Positions 36,901 to 45,232 of a stretch of 64,000 nt of DNA are shown one piece after another. Source of the DNA: Bdellovibrio sp. NC01 (lineage in GTDB: Bacteria; Bdellovibrionota; Bdellovibrionia; Bdellovibrionales; Bdellovibrionaceae); NCBI RefSeq assembly GCF_006874625.1, contig NZ_CP030034.1:2542001-2606000 (forward strand), written 5' to 3'. Both the position numbers and the translations under genes were made by a program. A model generated the notes under the pieces. The model was not told the DNA's origin. It did no database searches and saw only the letters and a program-made list of their open reading frames with translations. Position 1 is the first letter of the stretch, and each line of letters begins with the position of its first letter.

Positions 36901-37914
36901 ATTCAACTACGCGCTGAAAATGTATCATTGAATGTCCCTGATAAAATCCGCACTAACGGTACAGCTGATTTGACGTTTGCTGGTCACTGGTTCCCGTTCA
37001 CTTTGTCAGGCGTTTATCACGTATCTGGTGGTATCGTTGAAAAAGAATTCACCGGTGGCAGTTCTGGTATCGTCGATGTCAGACAAAGTGTTTATTTGCC
37101 AAAAGTAATTCGTGAAACGCAGTTCGAACCGATTCTTTTGGATCTACAGATTATTTTAGATCGCCCACTAGCGGTTAAGAACTCGATCTTTGACGGTTCT
37201 GCGAGCGGAAACTTGCAAGTGAAAGGTCCCCCAACGAATCCAATTCTTTTGGGTCGTATCCAGGCAGAGAAAAAATCAAAACTTATCTTTAAAGATAAAG
37301 TTTTCGACATTCAAAATGCGACAATCGATTTTAACGATACAACAGAAATCAACCCAATTTTGTTCGCTACGGCAACCGCACGCGTGAACGAATACGATTT
37401 AACGTTGATCGCACAAGGTCCAGCGAAGAGTTTGCAAATCAAAATGGCTTCGGTACCACCGTTGAGCGATCAGGATATTATTTCGTTAATCGCATTGGGT
37501 GTCACATCGACAAGTTTGGATCAAACTGCGGGTGCGCAAAAGAACGTCGCGGAAAATGCGGGTCTTGAAATTGGTGGTGCCGTTATTGCAAAACCAATCA
37601 ACAAGATCACGGAAAGCACAATTGGCTTTAACGTAGCGGTGACGTCGCAATACGATTCGACTCGCAACATCAGTATTCCGAAAATTACGTTAAGTCGTAA
37701 ATTGTCAGAGCGTTTCAAAGTCTCTGGCAGCCGTTCCGTGGGTGACATCGAAGGTTACGATGTGAAGCTTGAGTATCTTTTGAACTCAAACTGGAATGCC
37801 GTCGGTTCTTATGAAAATAAGAGCTTGTATGAAAACGGTACTTTGCAAAACACACAACAAGAAATGGAAAGTGTGTTCGGTCTTGATTTGGAATTTAAGC
37901 GGGAGTTTAAATGA
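33943..37914 (+). CDS. tamB: translocation and assembly module protein TamB (AsmA-like)
   Basis: A 1323-residue protein with one N-terminal membrane span (MKRVFWILITPTLVFLILWGLGSWLI) and a long beta-taco repeat domain typical of the AsmA/TamB/DUF748 superfamily, ending in a conserved C-terminal TamB domain (about residues 1000-1323; PTNPILLGRIQAEKKSKLIFKDKVFDIQNATIDFND, VPPLSDQDIISLIALGVTS). Such proteins bridge the periplasm to carry phospholipids or to help assemble outer-membrane proteins. ATG 33943 has GGAGCGG upstream and it overlaps both neighbours by 4 bases. Confidence 0.9.
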   Translation: MKRVFWILITPTLVFLILWGLGSWLIIPRVEQWALKELQSYSKSSLPVDISAAKLRLRILRPSLSMEDIQITPKGDLTKMLSNIRIASARVHLDFFQLLGGRVNLSAVVVDTPEVRINVDSLLEDKTPSKPLPIDEIFAITEKLPLQKIFVQNVHVLVESPKAGFAVEVQNGGLLLTNMGKNITAKADVPSLQVNMKEFGNYSGSFDTHMYLTRQSLRILQLGAHLDQSEFIVRGELTPFKDITVKPAGVMSLSAKVSLADVFNELKKARPDLKLPELSGNVTTEAEARFNGTNDVRGNAQITTQAVVVGKFELGDASIQGQYKNRVVSFSEVNLKHPAGNASLTNSQIDLDNGISFKTRAKVESLDLQKLFVSIDLKNIPAGLEASGEFPCSGQVKPNFSVVCDGAKLSAKDIWVKSENNKKGTAILNINTMSANGRVEVTSQAVAYNANLALGDSTGTSDGVIDFDKGFKINYKTKSLDFKNVKNLANLKMKGSASIEGTTEGNSDTATFNMSLNARDFVFEDFDLGNVISNVSLLHGHLLFKDIAGAQNKTQYIGDLDVDLTNSRLSGQISSPTTELADVAKILDGFYRFPIAVSGTGAAKAHIDGPLNFWKMNYHVESSFKNVGLGTENFDQLHFNVDATNGNLKATKVQLLKNASVINVTGGISSEQVMNLLVDGKNWRLEESSMINKINSNIYGNLNFSSEIKDTTRDPHVMIKGAITDTVLEDQEIPNSNFVVKLDKRSISGQVSLFGDKMNGEFQFPYDKGTVPMIVKMKTNKWNFSSLLAMVGGANLAAEYDSSLTSNIDLRSNSGEFFRSSGKIHIDHFFLKRGHMSLTNSGPIDVTSENGVINFRNFLLQGPQNSIRVSGNNFTTERLNLGVETKVDLRLLQIFMPFLEDLGGPLNISANISGPMLRPQILGTANLANAFVKLKGFPHPIERLSTEVAFSQSRIMINDIRGQMAGGTITGEGSITIKGIKDLPTSIQLRAENVSLNVPDKIRTNGTADLTFAGHWFPFTLSGVYHVSGGIVEKEFTGGSSGIVDVRQSVYLPKVIRETQFEPILLDLQIILDRPLAVKNSIFDGSASGNLQVKGPPTNPILLGRIQAEKKSKLIFKDKVFDIQNATIDFNDTTEINPILFATATARVNEYDLTLIAQGPAKSLQIKMASVPPLSDQDIISLIALGVTSTSLDQTAGAQKNVAENAGLEIGGAVIAKPINKITESTIGFNVAVTSQYDSTRNISIPKITLSRKLSERFKVSGSRSVGDIEGYDVKLEYLLNSNWNAVGSYENKSLYENGTLQNTQQEMESVFGLDLEFKREFK

Positions 37915-40703
37915 TTCTGGGTTCTCGAGCTCTCCGCTTGTCTGCAGCATTGTTGATTTCATTGGCAGTTCTACCCGCTTGGGCGAAGAAACCATTGGAT
38001 CTTTCAAACTTCCCCCCGGAAGTTCGCACGGAAGTTTATAAGCGTTTCCCTTTTGCTGAACGCGAGCGTCTTTCTTTAGATCAAATCGATGAGGTCATTC
38101 GTCTGTTGCAACTGAAGCCAGACTACGATCGTCTGCAAGTTTTTGATGAAGCCAACAGTTATAAAATCAAATATCTGAAAACCAAGCGCATTGGTGACGT
38201 TAAATTTGAAGGTATAAACTTCTACTCGAAAACAGATGCTTTAATTACTTTCGGAGTTAAAGCTGGCGACGTCTTCGATCAGCAGACATTGATTGAACAA
38301 GGCGAGAAACTACGTCAAGCGTATAAAGATCAGGGTTATTTCAACGCCGTGGTTGATATCGAGATGCCTCCGCGTGAAGACGGCAACGTCGACATCATTG
38401 TAAAAGTCACTGAAAACAAACGGACACTGATCAACAAAATCGTTATTCAAAGTGCGAATGGCGAATTGAATAAAACATTAGGCAATAAACTTGATAGTCG
38501 CTTAGATTCCGCGTTAACAGACAAGAATTTAGCCGATATCAACTCGCGGGCGCGCGCCTTCTTGATTGATAAGAAATACGTGCGCGCAGAAATCATCGGT
38601 CCTAACATTTCTTACAGCGCAGACGAATCTGAAGCGACGTTGCTGTATCGTATCGAGCACGTCGAAAAATATCAGTTTGATTTCAAGGGCAATACGATTC
38701 GCAAGGGCCGCATTGAAAATGCCTTAGAGCTTGATAACTATTACTCGACGAATCCAAATATTGGTTCCGAGCTTGCGATTAAGATCCGTAACTACTATTG
38801 GTCACAAGGTTATGCGCGTGCAGAAGTCACATTCCAGGAAACTGATGTCGATACATTCTCGCGCAAGATTGTATTTGAAATTGAAGAAGGCCCGCAGATT
38901 AAGATCGCTGATATTGTGATCAACGGTAAATTCAGCCGTCGTGCAGGATACTATTCGCGTTTTATTAAAAACCACAGTTCTGAAATCGTCGCCGACAACA
39001 TCTATAACAAAGACGACCTGGATACAGGCTTTAGAAACCTTGTTCTGCAAATGCAGAATGACGGTTACCTGCAAGCGAAGATCGTTTCAACGCGCATTCA
39101 ATACAACCGCGAAAAAACTCAAGTCACGATCCATGTGAATATTGACGAAGGCCCATTGACGACTATTAAAACGGTCGAGTTCAGCGGCAACACGGCTTAT
39201 TCGAATGAAGAACTCTTAAAAGTCACAAAGATCAAACCAGGTGCCTTAAAGCTTAGCCAGATCGAAGAAGCGGTTGCGAATATCAAAAGCTTCTATCGTG
39301 ATAACGGTTACATCGAAATGCAGCTTCTGAATGAAAAAGAAGATCTGGTTACTTACGACGAAACAAACACTCAAGCGATTCTGAACTTTAAAATCTTTGA
39401 AGGTCCACAAGTTCGTGCAGCCTCAATCGTTCTTGAAGGCAATACGTTTACTCGCGATTCTGTGATCAAAATGGAATTGGAAGTAAAACAGGGTGAATTG
39501 ATTACCCCGCAAAAAATTGAAGACTCGATCACTCACCTGCAACGTACGGGTTTCTTTTCGACTGTTGAAGTGCGCACTGTCGAAGAAAAAACGAACGTCG
39601 CTAATCGTACCGTATTGGTGAAAGTGACAGAGCGTGATCCGGGTCTTTTGACTTTGGGTGGTGGTGCAACGAACGAAAGAACGTTCACACTTCGTGGTTA
39701 CGCGGCGGTTGCTTATCGTAACTTGATGGGTACCGGTCGTGGTATTTCCCTTCGTCTTGAAGGCAACTACAACGTAACGGAATTTAAGTATCTTGAAAGT
39801 AAATTGATCATGGGCTACCTCGAGCCGTATTTATTCAATACGCGCGTTCGTGGCCGCGTGAACTTTACGTTATCAAGTCAGATCACTGATTACGATGTCG
39901 GTCAGGTCACTGATTTGAACTCGTACACGTACACCATCGAACGCGATTTCACGACGCACATTTTAGGCACGTGGGATATATGGTCATTGGCACAAGTAAA
40001 AGACCGTGGTTTGACTGACAAGTATCCGTACAAACCGACTCGCCAAGATATCGTGACGACGGGACCAAATGTCGATATCGATTATCGCGACAACCCATTC
40101 AATCCCACTCGCGGAACGTTCACACGTATTAATGCGGAATACGCAGATCCTGCGATCGGTGCGACAGAGACTATTAAATACTGGCGTGCTGTCGGTAGCT
40201 TCACACATTACTTGCAAACAGCGACTTGGCAAAAACAACCGGTCGTATGGGCGAATCAAGTGCGTGGTGGTTATCTAAAAAATTTGGCGAACATGCCTGA
40301 CGATGACAATGGTGTGCCTTGGGATAAAAAAGGTTTCAGCTTAGGTGGTACATCTACTGTGCGCGGTTACGAACCAGGTGTTGAATATTTCCCAAGTAAA
40401 AGAGATTTGGGCATCGAAGGCACGTCGAATAAGTATTACTTAACGACAGATTCAACGATGTTCTTATTTAAGTCAGAATTGCGCTTCCCTGTTTGGGGCA
40501 GCCTTGGTGGCGCGGTCTTCTATGATGGCGGTGAAGTATTAATTCAAGGTTTAGATATCAATGAGCCGTACCGTGCAGGTACTGGTTTTGGTATTCGCTA
40601 CAACACTCCGGTCGGCCCTTTGAGTGTCGATATGGCGTGGAAATTAAATCAACAGCCGGGTGAAAGCCCTTGGCGTATCCATCTATCAATCGGTACTTAC
40701 TAA
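37911..40703 (+). CDS. BamA/TamA-family outer-membrane protein with about six POTRA domains
   Basis: A 930-residue protein with a signal peptide (about 1-25). I count six POTRA-like units (about residues 82-170, 170-248, 249-325, 326-415, 416-498, 499-577), each ending in a GxY-x-N/R-A-x-V-type strand (QGYFNAVVDI, QGYARAEVTF, DGYLQAKIVS, NGYIEMQLL, TGFFSTVEV). A sixteen-strand barrel follows (about 578-930) with the VRGYEPG loop motif and a C-terminal aromatic. Gene order after tamB says TamA role, but six POTRA exceed TamA (three) and BamA (five), so a specialised BamA-like TamA is best. ATGA overlap with tamB. Confidence 0.88.
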   Translation: MILGSRALRLSAALLISLAVLPAWAKKPLDLSNFPPEVRTEVYKRFPFAERERLSLDQIDEVIRLLQLKPDYDRLQVFDEANSYKIKYLKTKRIGDVKFEGINFYSKTDALITFGVKAGDVFDQQTLIEQGEKLRQAYKDQGYFNAVVDIEMPPREDGNVDIIVKVTENKRTLINKIVIQSANGELNKTLGNKLDSRLDSALTDKNLADINSRARAFLIDKKYVRAEIIGPNISYSADESEATLLYRIEHVEKYQFDFKGNTIRKGRIENALELDNYYSTNPNIGSELAIKIRNYYWSQGYARAEVTFQETDVDTFSRKIVFEIEEGPQIKIADIVINGKFSRRAGYYSRFIKNHSSEIVADNIYNKDDLDTGFRNLVLQMQNDGYLQAKIVSTRIQYNREKTQVTIHVNIDEGPLTTIKTVEFSGNTAYSNEELLKVTKIKPGALKLSQIEEAVANIKSFYRDNGYIEMQLLNEKEDLVTYDETNTQAILNFKIFEGPQVRAASIVLEGNTFTRDSVIKMELEVKQGELITPQKIEDSITHLQRTGFFSTVEVRTVEEKTNVANRTVLVKVTERDPGLLTLGGGATNERTFTLRGYAAVAYRNLMGTGRGISLRLEGNYNVTEFKYLESKLIMGYLEPYLFNTRVRGRVNFTLSSQITDYDVGQVTDLNSYTYTIERDFTTHILGTWDIWSLAQVKDRGLTDKYPYKPTRQDIVTTGPNVDIDYRDNPFNPTRGTFTRINAEYADPAIGATETIKYWRAVGSFTHYLQTATWQKQPVVWANQVRGGYLKNLANMPDDDNGVPWDKKGFSLGGTSTVRGYEPGVEYFPSKRDLGIEGTSNKYYLTTDSTMFLFKSELRFPVWGSLGGAVFYDGGEVLIQGLDINEPYRAGTGFGIRYNTPVGPLSVDMAWKLNQQPGESPWRIHLSIGTY

Positions 40704-40722
40704 GAGTACCGATTCTTAATTT
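40689..40722 (+). terminator. terminator overlapping the tamA-like stop codon
   Basis: AATCGGTACT / AGTACCGATT gives a ten-base-pair stem with a seven-base loop that contains the stop codon TAA (40701-40703), followed by CTTAATTTAAAATTT. The T-run is imperfect. Confidence 0.55.
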
Positions 40723-40734
40723 AAAATTTAAAAA

Positions 40735-41376
40735 TTAAAGAAGCGGTTCAACACGCAGAACGTTGACGTAACCGATTTGCACATCGTTTTCATCAAACAA
40801 CGGAGCCACCCAATTGCCCTTGTTGCGTAGTTGAAGCTTTTCAAGCGACGTGCGCTCGGTGATCAAGTGAGTGCCCACATCCAAGAACACCACACCTAAG
40901 TTTGCGCCTGTAAAAACCGGCGTCGCCATCTCGATGATTTTTTGCGTGATATCTTGATCGCGTTCATAAAGGGTGAACCACGGACGGCAGTAGATATCTT
41001 CAATCGTGTAGCTTGTGTATTCGAAGTAATTGAACGTTCTGAAAATCTGCGTGTGATTGTGATTGTAAAACTCAACCACGTCACCTGGCTCTAGAACTTT
41101 GTAAACATCTTCATTGAAGTACAAACCATTGTATTTCAATGCGTAGTTAACAAGAAGACGCGCGTCTTTAATCGCGTGTCCATCTGCTTGGGCTTCGTTG
41201 CAGATCTCAAGGTATTTTTCAAGTTCGTTGCAAGCGGCGTTTTGCATGTCGTCCGGTAAAGAGCGGAAATACGGCAAAGCAGGGCTTTGATAAGGTCTGA
41301 CGACCCACCCTTCTTTTTCAATTAAGCTGCTGAGTTCTTCACTCTTTTCCAAAAATCTTTTTACAAGAACGCCCAT
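40735..41376 (-). CDS. uncharacterised soluble protein, paralog of the gene at 9767
   Basis: I do not recognise this family. The 213-residue cytoplasmic protein aligns with the product at 9767-10450 over most of its length (see that entry for matched motifs), with LRVEPLL at the C-terminus. No signal or membrane segment. It lies downstream of an XRE-type regulator gene with a terminator between, so it has its own promoter. The two paralogs sit 30 kb apart, both as single genes. Confidence 0.7.
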   Translation of the reverse strand: MGVLVKRFLEKSEELSSLIEKEGWVVRPYQSPALPYFRSLPDDMQNAACNELEKYLEICNEAQADGHAIKDARLLVNYALKYNGLYFNEDVYKVLEPGDVVEFYNHNHTQIFRTFNYFEYTSYTIEDIYCRPWFTLYERDQDITQKIIEMATPVFTGANLGVVFLDVGTHLITERTSLEKLQLRNKGNWVAPLFDENDVQIGYVNVLRVEPLL

Positions 41377-41417
41377 GAAAGTACCTAAATAAAACTTAAT
41401 TTAATCTTAAGAAACGA

Positions 41418-41442
41418 AAAAGCCCCAAAACTTGGGGCTTTT
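41418..41442 (-). terminator. terminator of the XRE regulator gene
   Basis: AAAAGCCCCAA / TTGGGGCTTTT with a three-base loop, between the regulator stop (41468) and the next gene's start (41376) on the same strand. Confidence 0.85.
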
Positions 41443-41467
41443 AAAATTCTTATTTTTTAAAGTTACC

Positions 41468-41746
41468 TTAGCGCGCTTTGCTTGTCGCGAATTTTCTGCG
41501 AAGGTCCTGTGTTACTTCCTGGATCGTCGCATTCAATGTCACTTCAAACAAATCTTCAGCAGATACTTTATAAAGTTCGCCCAAGCGTTTCAAAGCGTTG
41601 ATTGGTGGATGAGAAACACCACGTTCCCAGTTAGAGATAAATTGCGGAGTTGAATACCCCAATTTATCAGCAACATCTCTTTGAGAGAGGCCCGCAGCGA
41701 CACGTTTTTGTTTCAAGAAATCTGCTAGCATATTTTTTTGTTTCAT
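41468..41746 (-). CDS. XRE-family helix-turn-helix regulator
   Basis: A 92-residue Cro/CI-type regulator: LADFLKQKRVAAGLSQRDVADKLGYSTPQFISNWERGVSHPPINALKRLGELY is a textbook HTH_3 domain. The short helical tail probably mediates dimerisation. It is divergent from the acyl-ACP thioesterase gene, so it may repress itself and that gene from the shared intergenic region. The start ATG 41746 is close to a loose AGGGAATTC site. Confidence 0.92.
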   Translation of the reverse strand: MKQKNMLADFLKQKRVAAGLSQRDVADKLGYSTPQFISNWERGVSHPPINALKRLGELYKVSAEDLFEVTLNATIQEVTQDLRRKFATSKAR

Positions 41747-41950
41747 GTGAATTCCCTAAATATTAGTTAGCATAAACATAATCATACAAACGTGACAAGT
41801 ATTTGCTTTTGACTATTGTTTGACTGCGTTCCATCTAAACAAACATAGTATACATCACGCGACCCAAATTACTGCCTGTTTTTTTGCAAAACATCCTCAA
41901 GTTTAAAGAACTTGTTATGCCCGATTACAAGAGTAAAATCTGAGTATCGA
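41747..41950. promoter_or_regulatory. divergent control region of XRE regulator and thioesterase genes
   Basis: AT-rich intergenic region. It contains the direct repeat TTTGACT at 41808 and 41819 (11 bases apart) and repeated AAACATA elements near 41772 and 41841, which are candidates for regulator binding and promoter elements. Confidence 0.35.
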
Positions 41951-42739
41951 ATGGAGAATCCCTCACGTATGTCTCGAGAAATACAACGCTTGTGGAGCGA
42001 AGAATTTAAGATCACTAGTCTTCTGGTAAATCCCTTGGGCCGACTTGGGCTCTATGGAATTCTGAATGCCATCCAAGAAACAGCGTGGATGCATGCAGAG
42101 ACTTTGGGCTTCGGAATGAAAGACATGGAGCGACAAGGATTGTTCTGGGTACTCACGCGTCAGTCACTTCAGATGAGCAGTTGGCCTGCTTTTGGTCAGA
42201 CGGTGCGCGTAGAGACATGGTTACGTCCACCTCAAGGTGCTTTTGTAGCTCGTGAATTCTATATTAAAGATGCGGACGGAAATATTATCGGCAAGTGCTC
42301 CACGAGTTGGTTGGCTTTAGATCGCGCGACGAAAAAGATTTTACCTTCCGCAAACCTGCGTCCTTGGGAAGACATCTGTTTAGATCAGGAAAACGGCCTA
42401 GAGACTGAAAAGATCGCTGTCTCTGGTGAGTACGAAACATTAGCGAAGTATCGCGTGCGCAACTCAGATCTTGATACAAATCAACATGTGAACAACACGA
42501 AATATTCGCAGTGGATCTTGGATGCGATCCCCTACTCTTTTCACCAAAATTTGAAACTGACGGGTTACGCTGTCAATTTTCTGGCAGAGACTCATCTGGG
42601 CGACAAAGTGAAAGTGGAGCGTTCGTGCGCGACGGCGGATTCTTCTTCAGCCGATAAAGGTTCCAGCATTTATCGCGGACTTCGTGCTGAAGACGAAAAG
42701 ATTCTTTTTACAGCGCGAATGGATTGGGAGAAGATCTAA
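41951..42739 (+). CDS. acyl-ACP thioesterase family protein (FatA-like)
   Basis: A double-hotdog thioesterase of about 262 residues. The first hotdog (WSEEFKITSLLVNPLGRLGLYGILNAIQETAWMHAETLGFG) and second (YRVRNSDLDTNQHVNNTKYSQWILDAI) carry the signature HVNNTKYSQW with catalytic Asn/His region. It likely releases fatty acids from acyl-ACP and may tune membrane lipid supply. Start is uncertain between MENPSR (41951) and MSREIQ (41969); GGAGA precedes the latter at 11 bases. It is 2 bases from the next gene. Confidence 0.85.
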   Translation: MENPSRMSREIQRLWSEEFKITSLLVNPLGRLGLYGILNAIQETAWMHAETLGFGMKDMERQGLFWVLTRQSLQMSSWPAFGQTVRVETWLRPPQGAFVAREFYIKDADGNIIGKCSTSWLALDRATKKILPSANLRPWEDICLDQENGLETEKIAVSGEYETLAKYRVRNSDLDTNQHVNNTKYSQWILDAIPYSFHQNLKLTGYAVNFLAETHLGDKVKVERSCATADSSSADKGSSIYRGLRAEDEKILFTARMDWEKI

Positions 42740-42741
42740 GA

Positions 42742-43269
42742 ATGAATTCTTTAAAGCCCTTCGCCGCGAATGAAAACACGCAGAAAATTTCTGTTGAAGT
42801 CACTCACTTCCAAACATCTCCGGAAGAGTTGCTGGTGGAGTTTCGCATTTTAGGCGCAGTCGACTCGATCGTTTTTCCTGCATCATCTTTGGTGGAATCG
42901 CGCCGTGATGAGCTGTGGAAGCAGACGTGTTTGGAATGTTTTTTCACGGGCTCTTTAGAAGACAATACTCCTTATTATGAAGTGAATTGTTCCCCGAATG
43001 GTGACTGGAATGCCTATGCTTTCAGCGGTTATCGTCAGGGCATGCGCGAGGCAACCGGCTTGCGAGTAAAACTGGCGCATCGTGAAGGTGCAAAAGATGA
43101 AGCTTTGTTCCGCGTGCAAGTGCGTGGTGAAGAGTTGCGTTCTGCCAAGCACTTGGGCGTCACGGCGGTCGTTGAATTTAAAGACGGAACACGCAGTTAT
43201 TTCGCTCTTGCTCACGTCGGTGCTCAGCCCGATTTTCATTTAAAGAAGTCCTTTCAGATTTCGCTCTGA
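42742..43269 (+). CDS. DOMON-like domain protein
   Basis: A 175-residue protein with no signal peptide. The motif RRDELWKQTCLECFFTG...YYEVNCSPNGDWNAYAFSGYRQGM is characteristic of a small DOMON-like family common in proteobacteria. It is a beta-sandwich fold thought to bind sugars or heme in other proteins, but the role here is unknown. It follows the thioesterase gene by 2 bases, so they are an operon. The start could also be an earlier in-frame ATG at 42724. Confidence 0.78.
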   Translation: MNSLKPFAANENTQKISVEVTHFQTSPEELLVEFRILGAVDSIVFPASSLVESRRDELWKQTCLECFFTGSLEDNTPYYEVNCSPNGDWNAYAFSGYRQGMREATGLRVKLAHREGAKDEALFRVQVRGEELRSAKHLGVTAVVEFKDGTRSYFALAHVGAQPDFHLKKSFQISL

Positions 43270-43387
43270 ATCAAGCTGTCCTTTCATTGACGCTCCTTTG
43301 AGGCCACGCTAATTTTGCTTGTTTTAATAAGACAAAATTGCGCGACGCATCGTTAGACTCTGCGTTCGCCTCCTGAAAGGAATGCTC

Positions 43388-44896
43388 ATGAAGAAGCACA
43401 CAGTACGTGTTTATCCGTCTAAAGAAAAACTAGATCGTAAAGATCAATTGGCTTGGAAGATCGCTGAAATCGCATCTGACAATGCGCCAATCAAAGCTGA
43501 CGTTACTGATATGGTTATCAACCGTATCATCGATAACGCGTCTGTAGCGATCGCGGCTGCTAACCGCCGTCCGGTTGCTTCTGCTCGTGCTATGGCGATT
43601 GCCCATCCACGCAACGGTGGTGCTACTGTATTTGGTATGCCAAACGATCAAAAATTTGACTGTGAGTGGGCTGCATGGGCGAACGGTACTGCGGTTCGTG
43701 AATTGGATTTCCATGACACTTACTTGGCTGCTGACTACTCTCACCCTGGTGACAACATTCCAGCGATCTTGGCGGTTGCTCAACAAATGGGTAAAAATGG
43801 TAAAGAGCTTTTGAAAGGTATCGTGACTGGTTATGAAGTTCACGTTGATCTAGTAAAAGCGATCTGCTTGCACGAATACAAAAAAGACCATATCGCTCAC
43901 TTGTGCCCTGCTCAAGCTGCGGGTATCGGTACATTGTTGTCTCTTCCAACTGAAACTATTTTCCAAGCTGTGCAACAAGCGGTTCACGTTTCTTTCACAA
44001 CTCGTCAATCTCGTAAAGGTGAGATCTCTTCTTGGAAAGCTTACGCTCCTGCACACGCTGGTAAACTAGCTGTTGAAGCTGTAGACCGTGTTATGCGTGG
44101 CGAAGGCGCTCCATCTCCAATCTACGAAGGTGAAGACTCAGTTATCGCTTACATGCTTTCTGGTAAAAACGGTAAATATGAAGTTCCACTTCCAGAAGTT
44201 GGCGAAGAAAAACGCGCGATCCTTGAGACGTACACAAAAGAACACTCTGCTGAATACCAATCTCAAGCATTGATCGACTTGGCTCGCAAAATGAAGCCAA
44301 TGATCAAAAACTTCGACGATATCAAAGATATCGTGATCCACACTTCTCACCACACTCACTACGTGATTGGTACTGGTGCGAACGATCCACAAAAAATGGA
44401 TCCAAATGCGTCTCGCGAAACTCTTGATCACTCGATCATGTACATCTTCGCAGTGGCTCTTCAAGACGGAACTTGGCACCATGTTAATTCATACGCTCCA
44501 GAGCGTGCGAAACGTGCTGACACTGTGGCTTTGTGGCACAAAATTTCGACTGTTGAAGACAAACAATGGACTGCTTGGTACCACGAGACAGATCCAGACA
44601 AAAAACGCTTCGGCGGCCGCGTAGAAATCACGATGAAAGATGGTTCTAAAATCGTTGATGAACTAGGCGTAGCAGATGCGCATCCAGCGGGTGCTCGTCC
44701 ATTCAAACGTGCTGACTACATCCGTAAGTTCGATACGCTTACTGAAGGTATCATCACAAAAGCAGAACGCGATCGTTTCATCGGTCTTGTTGAGAATTTG
44801 GAAAACTTGACTGCTGAACAAGTTCAACAGTTGAACGTTCAAATTCCTATCGACAAGTTGACGAACAATAAACGCGATACAAAAGGTATCTTCTAA
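43388..44896 (+). CDS. prpD: 2-methylcitrate dehydratase PrpD (MmgE/PrpD family)
   Basis: Dehydrates 2-methylcitrate in the propionate-degrading methylcitrate cycle. The 503-residue product matches the PrpD family: [81 protein letters not shown], and VRVDVTLKDGSK-type C-terminal segment. ATG 43388 has AAAGG seven bases upstream; the frame's first ATG at 43382 is too close to it. prpB follows after 336 non-coding bases containing a long palindrome. Confidence 0.93.
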   Translation: MKKHTVRVYPSKEKLDRKDQLAWKIAEIASDNAPIKADVTDMVINRIIDNASVAIAAANRRPVASARAMAIAHPRNGGATVFGMPNDQKFDCEWAAWANGTAVRELDFHDTYLAADYSHPGDNIPAILAVAQQMGKNGKELLKGIVTGYEVHVDLVKAICLHEYKKDHIAHLCPAQAAGIGTLLSLPTETIFQAVQQAVHVSFTTRQSRKGEISSWKAYAPAHAGKLAVEAVDRVMRGEGAPSPIYEGEDSVIAYMLSGKNGKYEVPLPEVGEEKRAILETYTKEHSAEYQSQALIDLARKMKPMIKNFDDIKDIVIHTSHHTHYVIGTGANDPQKMDPNASRETLDHSIMYIFAVALQDGTWHHVNSYAPERAKRADTVALWHKISTVEDKQWTAWYHETDPDKKRFGGRVEITMKDGSKIVDELGVADAHPAGARPFKRADYIRKFDTLTEGIITKAERDRFIGLVENLENLTAEQVQQLNVQIPIDKLTNNKRDTKGIF

Positions 44897-44905
44897 ACGA
44901 AGACC

Positions 44906-45031
44906 GCCAGCGGAGAGGAGGAGCCTGTTTCTTACGGGACACGGCATCCTGCCTCACCGCTTCGCCTGCGGCGAGGGCCATCCAGGCCCCGCGGAGGTCC
45001 CTTCAGAACCAGGCTCCTCCTCTCCGCCGGC
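44906..45031. repeat. 126-bp GC-rich imperfect palindrome
   Basis: The arms 44906-44931 and 45006-45031 are inverted copies with 24 of 26 matching positions (GCGGAGAGGAGGAGCCTG core). The inside contains GGGACACGGCATCCTG and GGGCCATCCAGGC, which resemble parts of the 7002-7201 element. It has no T-run, so it is not a simple terminator. Confidence 0.8.
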
Positions 45032-45185
45032 TCATTGTTATAAGACTTTGTCCCGATTCTTACTCACAAACTGTTCCTAAGAATTGAATTTCGTTGAGAA
45101 CAAATCCGCAGCGAATCTTTTAAAGTCTCAAAAGACCTCGAAATGGCGTGGAAGTGAGAGTAGAATGAGTGCGAACGTTTGTAGT

Positions 45186-45215
45186 TTGTGAAATTGGTTT
45201 TTTCTTTTCTATAAA
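45186..45215 (+). promoter_or_regulatory. putative promoter of prpB
   Basis: TTGTGA (45186-45191), 18-base spacer, TATAAA (45210-45215). It would start transcription only about 11 bases before the prpB ATG, so the ribosome site GGAGG at 45223 would be at the transcript's 5' end. Confidence 0.3.
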
Positions 45216-45232
45216 TTTCCTTGGAGGAAATT

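Larger units (their letters stand above)
44897..45232. other. gene-free region between prpD and prpB with long palindrome
   Basis: Holds the 126-bp palindrome at 44906-45031, then about 200 AT-rich bases with a candidate promoter near 45186-45215. No credible gene. Confidence 0.7.
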
